This document shows, in pieces, positions 55,257 to 64,000 of a stretch of DNA of 64,000 nt (positions are counted from its first letter, which is position 1; each line of letters starts with the position of its first letter). Under the pieces are notes generated by a model. The model ran no database searches, was not told where the DNA came from, and saw nothing but the letters and a program-made list of their open reading frames with translations. A program made the translations under genes and the position numbers. The DNA is taken from positions 76,852,969 to 76,916,968 of the forward strand of contig OX377205.1 in assembly GCA_947396885.1 (NCBI GenBank). The letters are read 5' to 3'. Origin of the DNA: Heligmosomoides polygyrus polygyrus (Eukaryota; Nematoda; Chromadorea; Rhabditida; Heligmosomidae).

Positions 55257-56073
55257 TTGGGTGTTCAGCTCCGGTTGATGAAGTTCGAAAGTATAAAAGC
55301 CCTCAAGAGGGCTGTTGATATAGCCATTGTTAAGTGAATACATCGTACTTGGTTAACAACGTTAGAAGTGGTTTCTCGGATTACGTTCCTTTTATAACTT
55401 ATTTTTCGCTCCTCCCAGAAGTGTACGATGGTAACCTCAAGCATTATATGATTATTTTTGCATACCGCAGGATGTGTACACTTATGACTCCAAGTGCTCT
55501 TCTGACCTTGCTTCCCACAGGCAATATGATCCCACGAAAAGGCCGCATTTATCGTCTGCCTTCACCTTCTTAATGTATAGAGGCCTGCATCAAAGTATCT
55601 CCACAGGGGAATTTTTAAGCATTTTTATACAGTATATCAGATAGAGCTTAGAATGTTGGTAATAAAGTATACAAAATTCATGCCTAATTGTTCGTGAAGC
55701 CGTTGGCTCGAAGCCTGCGTTAAAATGTCTCTACAGGGTAATTTTTAAGCATTCTTGTGCAGCCCATCAGATAGAGCTCGAAATTCTGATATGAAAGTGT
55801 GTAGGGCGCGCACCAGTACGACACTCTACGCTGCCTTTGTAAACCATTTAAATAAGTTATCTACTGTAGTTGTAAATGTGATCGATCTGTGAAGTTCGGC
55901 CTCAGTGGGATCGCGGTCGATCTGCCGGCTCCCGTGCTCGGCTAGGTCGCCATCGCACGGCGGCGAGGGCTGCCTTGGAGATCGTCGCGAAGCGGCGGGT
56001 GGTACGGTGCGAGTCGACGTTAATTGTCTCCGGAGGCACTGTCGGCGTCGTCAGTGCGGATCCGAGTCGGGAC
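54130..56073. mobile_element. 1.94 kb foldback element flanked by TA
   Basis: Inverted arms of about 410 bp (54130-54533 and 55678-56073) start gtcccgactcggatccgcac and are flanked by TA (54128-54129 and 56074-56075). The interior has an (ATT)n microsatellite and a partial extra copy of arm sequence (55579-55648). No coding frame is convincing. The TA duplication suggests mobilisation by a Tc1/mariner-type enzyme. Confidence 0.75.
55162..55253. repeat. (ATT)n microsatellite
   Basis: About 90 bp of uninterrupted ATT. It creates artificial poly-Ile and poly-Asn frames. Confidence 0.95.
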
Positions 56074-56100
56074 TAATGATTGCCTCCCTGGCGGGATAGC

Positions 56101-56280
56101 AGGAGTCACCGGCTCTCACATGCCACCGAGTGGAAACTGAAGGTTTGGATTCCTTCCAGAGAAAAATATTGTTCGATCTTCCGCGATCATTGTTTGGTAC
56201 CAGAGACGTCCGAGGATGAGAGTGATTTGTTCACCACTGACCGCCACAAGTCGTTCTGTAATTCATTTAGTTAATCAAAT
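56101..56280 (+). mobile_element. Degenerate SINE copy at the start of arm C
   Basis: Contains tttggtaccagagacgtc, gatttgttcacc and ccgccacaagtcgttctgta, matching the SINE body. Arm C identity with arm A begins inside it (about 56235). Confidence 0.5.
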
Positions 56281-56607
56281 TGCCTCATTGATAGAATTAG
56301 GATGCTTCATCTTCATCTTTCTAATCCCTTTATTCCCTTTGACATAAGAATATAATCCATGGCCTTCATCCGTGTTAGCGAAACACAACAAGTCAGCTCT
56401 GAAAAAAGTGTTGCGAGATCTCGAAGTTCTTGTTACCACAAATCATTCGCTTTTGAGCAAAATCGCTTTGGACCTTGACCAATCTATTTTTAGAAATTGA
56501 AAAAAGGTTAGCGTCAATTAGACATGGGATCCGAATCATGCATTTTCGGATATCCGGCCGGATTTATCCGGTTTCGGATTATCCGAAATCCGGCTCGGTC
56601 GAAAATT

Positions 56608-56733
56608 GCCCTCATCTGAATCATCCGAAGATCCGGGGTTTCTAAAATTGCCCTCATCTGAATCATCCGAAGATCCGGGGTTTTCAAAATCGCCCTCATC
56701 TGAATCATCCGAAGATCCGGGGTTTTGAAAAAC
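56608..56733. repeat. 42 bp subterminal tandem repeat, left end of hAT-like element
   Basis: Three units at 56608, 56650 and 56692 (gccctcatctgaatcatccg). A second array in the same orientation lies at about 59030-59157, with units at 59074 and 59116. Such arrays often serve as transposase binding sites in hAT elements. Confidence 0.85.
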
Positions 56734-56869
56734 GCAATGATTCGGATAAAATCGGATAAAAATCGGATAATAGGAGGTTAGCGCGCCTTGCTGGTAAACT
56801 CTGCGCCATTGATAACCTGACTTTTTCGGGCAGATTTGCAATCATTTGGCGGGAATTCTCTCACAAGGA

Positions 56870-57190
56870 AAGGGTCTGAAACGTATTCAGAAACGGGGGA
56901 GCGAGTCATATAGGTGGAATCCACACCCCTCAATTAGTATAGAAATGTGCTTATATTTTGCCAAGTCGGTAAACCCAAGAGTAGGGGGTTCTTGAAGTCA
57001 CAATGGAACGGCACATCACGAATTTGGGTTCTTGTACGACCGCAATGCCTCTGCGGGCAAGCAGCTCGGAGCGCAATGGGTGTTGACGATGCTTCATGGG
57101 AGAAGGTCGTGGGTTCGATCCTCATGCGCTGCTGCATTCTTGCTTTTTAAATGATTGGTTGAGATTTGAGGGATTCTGACGTCTATACCA
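56870..57190 (+). mobile_element. tRNA-related SINE, second family, plus copy
   Basis: A box ggagcgcaatgg (57068-57079) and perfect B box ggttcgatcc (57112-57121). Upstream leader aagggtctgaaacgtattc and tail gattggttgagatttgaggg match the inverted copy at 58130-58560. Confidence 0.65.
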
Positions 57191-57849
57191 TTTTCAGATG
57201 TCTTCTGCGCATTTTTCAGCTGCATGCTGTGGTACTCAACATGATGATGCATAAATATTCAACACCAGTGATACACAGGTACAACGTGCATAAAGCAGCC
57301 CTAGACACAATGGGCAGGGTATAAATAATGTTGGCTCCTCTCAGTTTGTTTTTATACATCGGCCAATGACCTCGGATAAAACCATCCTACTCGGATTTTC
57401 AAAGGAGAAAATGATGTGAAGTCACATGTGGTTAAAACGAGAAAGTCTGTGGATCCCGGAAATTGCCCTAAACGGAATCAATACACTCTTTCTCCCATCT
57501 TTGCTTGTCACCTGGAAATTAGAGGTCTGCTGGAGTTTCTCTAAAACCTAACATCAACAATGCCGCCGATGCTCGAGTGGTGAGTGGTGATCCAACCGCT
57601 CACCGCTGAAGTGTGGTCCAACTTTAGATAAGGAGCCTTCATGGGAATGGCACCAACCTGACCGAACGGAAGCTAGCATACTCAAGGACTTCGAAGCACA
57701 TCAACTTGAAGTTAACGAAGACGAACGGCTGGAAGGTGGAAAACCAGAAGAACCTTGAGATTCGCAAAATGAACTGATAGACGTGGAAAGGCTGGCAAGC
57801 AGTGGGCATATGATAATTTTTGGATGGAAGTCTTGTTTCAGAGGAAAGG

Positions 57850-57989
57850 GAACGTCTTCAATTGGATTTCGTCTATGGAGCCGATCTCATTTGTCCATAT
57901 ATGGAAGCAAACTGTGAGGAGCCAGTAGCCTTTATGCGCTGCCCGTATTGTGACCAGTGCTTATGGTACTTTGTGTCTGTGTATCACTG
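57850..57989 (+). other. Possible captured exon inside hAT-like element
   Basis: After a splice-acceptor-like tcttgtttcag (57827-57837) an open stretch reads RLQLDFVYGADLICPYM and MRCPYCDQCLWYFVSVYH before a stop at 57989. The CPYCDQC cluster resembles half of a zinc-binding module. There is no partner exon or homolog that I can name. Confidence 0.25.
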
Positions 57990-58129
57990 ATGTTAAACGT
58001 TATACATCGTTATGTTGAACAGCCTTCCAATTGAGTTTTGGTTAAAAAAGCGGTCAGTAATAAACAAGTGGCAAAAAAGTTGCTCTCACGGCATACATCT
58101 GGAAACAGTGCACAGCAAACATCTAAAAT

Positions 58130-58560
58130 GGTGCAGATGTCAGAATCCCTCAAATCAACCAATCAGTTGAAATGCAAAGATGCAGCAGCGCAGAAAAGTC
58201 GAACCCTCTACCCCCCTCATGGAGCAATCAGAATCCCTCAAATCAACCAATCAGTTGAAATGCAAAGATGCAGCAGCGCAGAAAAGTCGAACCCTCTACC
58301 CCCCTCTCGTGGAGCAATGTCGCTATCCACTGCGCTACGAGCCGCTACCCTCCGGCGGCATCGCGGGCGTAAAAGACTCCCGAACTCGTGAGGCGCCGAT
58401 TCCACTGTAACTTCAAGGATCCTCTACTCCTCGGGCTTATCGATTTGGCAAAAAAGAAACACATTTTTATACTAATTGAGGAGTGGCGATTATTCCTATA
58501 TATATGGTGGGATGACTCGCTCTCTCCGTTCAGAATACGCTTCAGACCCTTCCCTTTTCA
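58130..58560 (-). mobile_element. tRNA-related SINE, second family, minus copy with 88 bp duplication
   Basis: The minus strand has A box tagcgcagtgga (58326-58337) and B box ggttcgact (58285-58293). The 3' part is duplicated in tandem: cagaatccctcaaatcaacc starts at 58141 and 58229, an 88 bp period. Confidence 0.7.
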
Positions 58561-59220
58561 GAGCACGAAAAATTTCTTGCGGACGTTTTTTAATCGTTTC
58601 ATTATTGCCCTTGTCAAGACTTCGCTGTGCGTTACCAACTCACTATTGAGTTGGAATTGGCTCTTTGGGGTCTTAAAGCTGCTTTTTGTTTGTTCTCGAA
58701 GCGCAAAATAGCTCTGCGGAGGGCTCCCCTCGTAAGGCAGCCAAATACGACATCTTTTACGTAGCGCTGGTGTGTTCCACCACATTGGTGAACTAAGCTA
58801 GGCCAGATATAATGTAATTGGGCATTCATGTGCCTTGCTTCCACGGCATATAAACACTTAGTTCAAGGTGAGGCGCTCCAAGCTGCTCTGCGCGCTCGTG
58901 ACTTCAATTGGTCAATGAAATAGACGCAGAGCTACTGATGTGTTCCGTTTTTAAGAGGTTGCGTGCCTCTATTATATCACTTATCCGGTTGTATCCGAAT
59001 CGGATATCCGAAATCCGGCTCGGCCGAAAATGGCGTTATCTGAATCATCCGAAGATCCGGGGTTTTTGAAATTGCCCTCATCTGAATAATCCGAAGATCC
59101 GGGGTTTTCGAAATTGCCCTCATCTGAATCATCCGAAGATCCGGGGTTTGAAAAAAATGACCTATCCGAATCATCCGATTATCCGGAAAATTGGTGTCGG
59201 ATCCAATGTCTAGCGTCAAT

Positions 59221-59435
59221 CCATCACCTTTTGGAATGAGTCACGTAATCTATGCACTTGTACCGTGAAGACCACATGAATGAACATTGACCTATAAATA
59301 CAATGACTGCCTATCCAATCTACAAATACATGTGACGAAAATCTATCCTTCCAGATAATTCAGGTACTACTGGATTGAGCCCGAAGGTTGAAATCCCTTA
59401 CCTAGGACTCAACACAACATCGATTCATGCAAAGA
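59221..59435 (-). mobile_element. Degenerate SINE copy in arm C (filled hAT site)
   Basis: The inverted counterpart of the arm A SINE at 42030-42270 (ccttttggaatgagtcacg, aatctatccttccagataa). The hAT-like element sits in its tail. Confidence 0.65.
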
Positions 59436-59615
59436 GGACTTTTAACTCCTTCTGCAGGACTACAAACATGCGTACACTAATAATTATTTAATTCGATTAC
59501 TTTCAATCAGAATTAACAGTTAATTAAGGCTGCTTTTAGTACTAGTTAATATCTATATAGTCTGCTGTTTAGTTAAAATACAAAGAATGAAGGCGATAGT
59601 CAGATACTGTAGGTA

Positions 59616-59861
59616 GTGCTCCACAAGTTTTACTTCTACGGGATGTCACTCAGGCAATTCGATTGCGTATTAGACCTGCCCAATGATTTATGGAGCTCTG
59701 CCAATAAAGACATCAGTTCTGAAACACAGAAGGGCTTGAAAGCAATTTTACAACAAAGCCGAGGTTTCACGACGAAGAACATGGAGATTGCTAAAGACGT
59801 CAGTGCTTTACTTTATCCAAACAACGCTTCGTCATTGTGGGAAGGATGGAAATGTGGCTAG
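59616..59861 (+). CDS. Conserved 81-codon frame, arm C copy
   Basis: The partner of 41604-41849. It has the same length and stop, with FDCVLDLPNDLWSSANKD, KGLKAILQQSRG and SSLWEGWKCG. Function is unknown; see the arm A entry for the doubt about selection. Confidence 0.3.
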   Translation: MLHKFYFYGMSLRQFDCVLDLPNDLWSSANKDISSETQKGLKAILQQSRGFTTKNMEIAKDVSALLYPNNASSLWEGWKCG

Positions 59862-62800
59862 CATTTAGGAGAACCGTGCCTGTTCAGGACGCACCCAACA
59901 GCCGACGCCCCTTTCGGGCGTGTCATGCTTTCATTAGTGTTATATTTTATTCCCTAATTCTAGATAAAAACTTTTAAATTAAAACTATTCAGATTATTTC
60001 TAAATTGTTTTGGCGAACCAGGGATACAATGTTCACTTCGTAACGTTCGTTTTACATACAGGCAATAGGAAGTCAACGCGTTTAGGAGATTATTAGAACT
60101 CTTGAGGTGAAGAATAAATATGTTGGTGTGTTTTGTTACTTTTTGTAAGGAAATAGTATTATCCTTGTTGTTTAAAAAACCAGATTTTGTTTTTATCGGA
60201 AAGCCGTCGTATGTAATTGACGAAAGGCATACCTAGTTTGGAAATTGTTCAATTTTAAATGAAAATGACACATAAAACTCTTACATTTAATTTTACAGAA
60301 AAGTTGCTTACGTCCACAAAAGGTGTTACAATGTAGGTCCAATAGTTTTGGACCTAGCCCTTTACACATGCAGAATTGGCAGTCGGTAAACTGATAACTG
60401 AGCATACATACATATGTTTCAAAGCGAAAAGGTGCTTTGAAACATATGTACCAAATGCTTTGAATTGATATGTACGAAAAATTTTCAAAACAAATTAACG
60501 TCACAAGCAAGATCAATCAATAGTCCTGTTCGTTCTACGGTGCTGTGTCGCTGCCTAGAAATGGCCTAGTACCGCTGGGTCTCGCACCCAGGTGTGAGGA
60601 AGACTCACAGCGGGCGCGGGCGATGAACGCAGAGCCCAGGTCGAGTCGAGCGCTGCCCAAAAGAGGCAAAATGACTAGTCTCTTGAAATTTTATAAAATT
60701 ACAGTATCAGAAGACGCTTGCAGTGGTAACATATGCTACTATAAGCATTTTGGAAGCTGAATGTCCCCAGAGACCTAGCTGGTGATAACAAAATGGGATC
60801 AAGATGTCGTAGATTTTCTCTGAGTTTAGGTACGTATATAAGACTATTCGATTGAACTTATTTCCCTACACTTTTCCAGTTTTACAGACGCTCAAGCCTG
60901 CTTTGCATAGGAAAAATCTTAGCATCCTAACCACCCTTTCTAAAGAGTTACAGTGCGCGAAAACTCGGAAAATTCACTGCTGAAGATGGAACGCAATTGA
61001 ATTGTGGCCGCTAGAAGAAGTCGCTGACTCAAATCAAGGATTTGGGGCCGCTAGAAGACGTCGCTGACTCAAACTCCATTTCCTCCTCCCTCCTGTTTTT
61101 CAATGATAGCAATATCTTCCGAACACAGGAAAACCCTCTGGCCTTCAGCGCCTTTTTCACAAAAGATATACCACGTGTGAAGCTGGGAGAATTCACTACT
61201 GAGAGTGAAGCGCAGCGGATTTATGACTAGAAAAATTTTTCCTTATTCAAGTTCCAAATAACTCCACCTGCACGTAATATAACTGTTTTAGAGTCCAGAG
61301 TAGGGTTCAACTTTATAACTTCCTTTTCAAAAAAGTTACAGGACCTGCAACACAGCGAAAGTTCACTGATGAGCAAGAAAGAAGAACGAGTTATTGATAT
61401 GAAACCTAGTAAATCCTCCAGATACCTTTCCAAGTCGAACGTTCTACACGAATTTTCTGTCAATTATACATAATTACGTGGTAGCGCAATCGTAGACCCG
61501 CCGGCTGTCGCATGCAGCGGAGTCGAGATTCTAAGTTTGGAGCCGCCTAGGCTAACCAATTCCAACCAATTCCTTCATTTCTCCATTCCTCCCAAGTCAG
61601 CTAATTAGATTTAGATTGTTTCAGCGAGGACAAAACATTGACTTGTACATCGACAGTCACAGTAAGTTACTCTGTAGACCAACTATGAGTTCAACTCTAC
61701 AATATCTCGCAGAAGTAAAGTGCATGGCGTGTCCCAAACAGGAACTGACTGAAACGTCTTCTATCTATTTTTACCCTTCCCTTAACTTAACCCGATGGAG
61801 ATATTTTTTCAGTGTATAAATAATAAATAAGTAAATAAATAAATAAATAAAATAGAGTATAGCAGTAGATCTGTGGTCTTATGAATTTATCGGACTATAG
61901 AACTTTTTCTAAAGAATTTCTACTGTCAATGGCGCTGGCTTCGAATCCGAGTACTTTAATATCCTTTGGGCGCAATTAGTGGAGACGTCCCTCGCTAATG
62001 AGAATCCCCTGGCGCTTTCGAAAATACAGCGGTCGAAAACGGAGTAACGAAAAATGTTTTTGCGGCACTGGGTAGATCTTGTCGAGGTGATCACCACGAT
62101 ATGCGAGTTCTTTGAAAACGATAAACATCAGCACGGCTACAGCGAAAGAACAGAAAGAACGCGGAAAACGCGCCTACCGCGCCCTTTTTCCAATCCTTAT
62201 GGTGGGTATTTTAGCTGTTCCTAGTTCACCGGATTTCATATTTTTCAATGAAGGACATTTGTACAATATGGTAATGATCGCCGTTCTGTCACGATTATCA
62301 GACGGTCGTTCTTGTATAATGTTTTCGACAGAACGAATCTTTTCGATGAGTGATTAATTCACTGCGACTGCTTCCTTCTTCACCTTGGTCAAATAATTTC
62401 TTCGTCTCTCTTTGATCGTGACGTTCTGATTGACTGAGTGAAGCCTTGGTTTAAACCTTTCATATGTTTGTAAACCAACTGCTACAGTATGAACATCCTC
62501 GTACTGCTACTCCTAGAATCTAACTTGTTCGCTGAACCTGCAACTGCTGTGAAATCCTTAGTTAGATTCGAGGATGGGTAACTGACTCTCTTGAAGGAGT
62601 GGAAGAATCAGAGAGACATTGCAACTTTCAACCTACACTATACCGTGTAAACTTGTTCAGAACGAAGTATTCTTTCCGTAGGTTTCTACTGAATGTGAAG
62701 TCGATGCGAGAGAAATCTCCCAATCAGTAAATCAGTGAGTCCTGAAGTCTCGAGTTTTACGTTCACCTAACGGCGTCGCCTTGGTCAATCCGTGGAAAAA

Positions 62801-63039
62801 GAACGGTGAGAAACTTCATCAATTCATGAGAGAACAGAGTTTAGGGTAATCTACAAGCTAGTAAAATAGCGGTGCACAGCAATGCTCGATTGTTTATAAC
62901 TTCATTCATAGGTGCATTTGTGTAGTTCTTAACCCATATTTCCCAATCAAATGTGGCATTCAGTGCAGATCAGTCAGAGTCAGAGTGCAGAAATTAACTA
63001 GCGAATTTCTTTATGGTGATAAGGTGCTGGCTTATGAGA

Positions 63040-63625
63040 TTACCAACTGCTATCCCTTCGGTAATGGAGAAAGAAATAGACGACAAAACACAGTATAACA
63101 TTGAAAACAACAAATTCCACGACAACTTTCGATCCGTGAACAGTCTTGCAAAGCAATGGTAGGGATTTCCTAAAGGTACTGTACGAGTCCTGCGTTGCTG
63201 AGAGAGTTTTTACTGTAAGAGTCCCGAAGCCAGTTGAATTGGTAGCTATGTAAGGCCTGTCAGATGGTTGTGTGCTCAATGTTTGTTCATGACATGCAGG
63301 TGTAATGGTAGTGTTGGCAATAAGAAGAAAATTACGAACGGCTAAATCACCTGCGAAAAGAGTAGAGATGTCATGGAAAATTTGCAGAAGGCAACCGATC
63401 AACTTTGCGTCTACATCTCCAGAAGCTGCAGAGTTAAGCCAAATTCGAGCAAAAAAAGTTGCACATTGAAGGGTAGCCTGTTTGCAGCGGATGGCTAGAG
63501 TAGTAATCGCTATTCCCTGAGCGACAGGTGAAATTCTGCATTATTTCGACGGATTCACTTGTTGTAGACATAGAACATAGTACATAGAACATATGCACTG
63601 TTAATAAAGAAGGCAAGGCAAGCAA
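63040..63625 (-). pseudogene. Arm C copy of the 175-codon frame, frameshifted
   Basis: 63434-63625 corresponds to the start (SVEIMQNFTCRSGNSDYYS) and 63040-63402 to the rest (GFGTLTVKTLSATQDSYSTF) of the arm A frame 36225-36752. An 8 bp deletion near 63470 breaks the frame between them. Confidence 0.4.
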
Positions 63626-64000
63626 GGGTGCACTACATCTCGTTAACTCATCATTGCCATTGTCGCGTTTTGCTGCTGATGATCGTCGATTTGTTCAAGC
63701 GAGCGTCAGTGCTACATTTCTTCATTCCGGGAATATGCCACAGAGGTCCTGTAGGCATTCACCGCCGGAAGAACTTGGAGGGATCTGTTTGCTTTATAAA
63801 TGCTATCCACAAATGGTCTTTCCACAAATGGTCTCCCAAGCCTTCTCTCACTTGTATAGGTAGAGTATTTCCCAGCTTTTCGGAAGTGAAGAAGTTAGAA
63901 AGAACAGTGCAGTCAAATAAGTGGCCGGACTTCTTTCCTTCTTCCTTTTCGCGGCTTCTGTGATGTTCTTGAAAGCTGCCACCCGTTTTGTCTTGCCTAA

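Larger units (their letters stand above)
56519..59212. mobile_element. 2.69 kb hAT-like element, non-autonomous
   Basis: Termini tagacatgggatccga and tcggatccaatgtcta form a 16 bp inverted repeat with one mismatch. They are flanked by the perfect 8 bp duplication gcgtcaat (56511-56518 and 59213-59220), the hAT signature. Arm A has the empty site with a single copy (42251-42258, inverted). Both ends carry subterminal tandem repeats of atccgaagatccggggtt. The interior holds two inverted tRNA-related elements. There is no transposase. Confidence 0.85.
56235..64000. repeat. Inverted duplication, arm C (runs off window)
   Basis: The inverted counterpart of arm A, still homologous at the last base of the window (cacccgttttgtcttgcc pairs with 35696-35720). 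It is interrupted by the hAT-like element at 56519-59212. Without that element about 5.1 kb aligns with arm A, which itself has a private 1.66 kb insertion. Confidence 0.9.

Noticed and set aside
55077..55343. Poly-Asn and poly-Ile proteins
   Set aside because: Translations of the (ATT)n microsatellite in two frames.
56514..56841. Repetitive MIQMRAI-type protein
   Set aside because: The 42 bp repeat is a multiple of three and stays open by chance. It is a subterminal transposon repeat.

Overview
The window is eukaryotic and consists almost entirely of transposable elements (TEs) and their relics. I found no host gene that I could name, no bacterial-style operon and no CRISPR array. The mix points to a nematode, probably a parasitic strongylid (hookworm-like). 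It holds two RTE-clade LINEs (one like C. elegans RTE-1), a CR1-like LINE, Ty3/Gypsy and BEL/Pao fragments, mariner, Merlin and hAT relics, tRNA-derived SINEs, many foldback elements and very short introns. The species call is an inference. Two 200-base runs of N (16848-17047 and 42534-42733) are assembly gaps.

Layout. 0-10.6 kb: the 3' end of a Gypsy pol with a possible LTR, BEL/Pao gag pieces split by a 3.5 kb nested palindrome (foldback 1), two PIF/Harbinger-like MITEs with TAA target duplications, a mariner relic, and the first part of a Merlin transposase gene. 10.6-16.4 kb: a complete LTR retrotransposon on the minus strand with 298 bp LTRs that differ at 2 positions. It sits inside the Merlin gene with a 5 bp target duplication, and its interior is filled with further nested elements. 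17.0-28.4 kb: a near full-length RTE LINE with a GAA tail, a second foldback that has received other elements, a 5'-truncated RTE-1-like LINE, and a decayed Ty3/Gypsy element (gag, protease, RT, RNase H, integrase, 3' LTR). 29-35.4 kb: a mariner relic, two well-bounded tRNA-derived SINEs, a TIR element built around a 118 bp satellite, and a tRNA-like relic.

35.7-64 kb is dominated by a large inverted duplication: arm A 35696-42533, arm C 56235-64000, the latter running off the window. A third partial copy, B (52139-53947), lies in the same orientation as A. The copies act as internal controls. Arm A carries a 1.66 kb TIR insertion missing from B and C, and this insertion contains an intact, apparently spliced three-C2H2-finger gene. 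Arm C carries a 2.69 kb hAT-like element with an 8 bp target duplication, whose empty site is preserved in arm A. Between the arms lie palindromic MITEs, tandem repeats, a CR1-like LINE relic, a mariner relic and a 1.94 kb foldback element flanked by TA.

The genes do not form a pathway. The informative content is the order of nested insertions, which can be read from target duplications and from comparison of paralogous copies.
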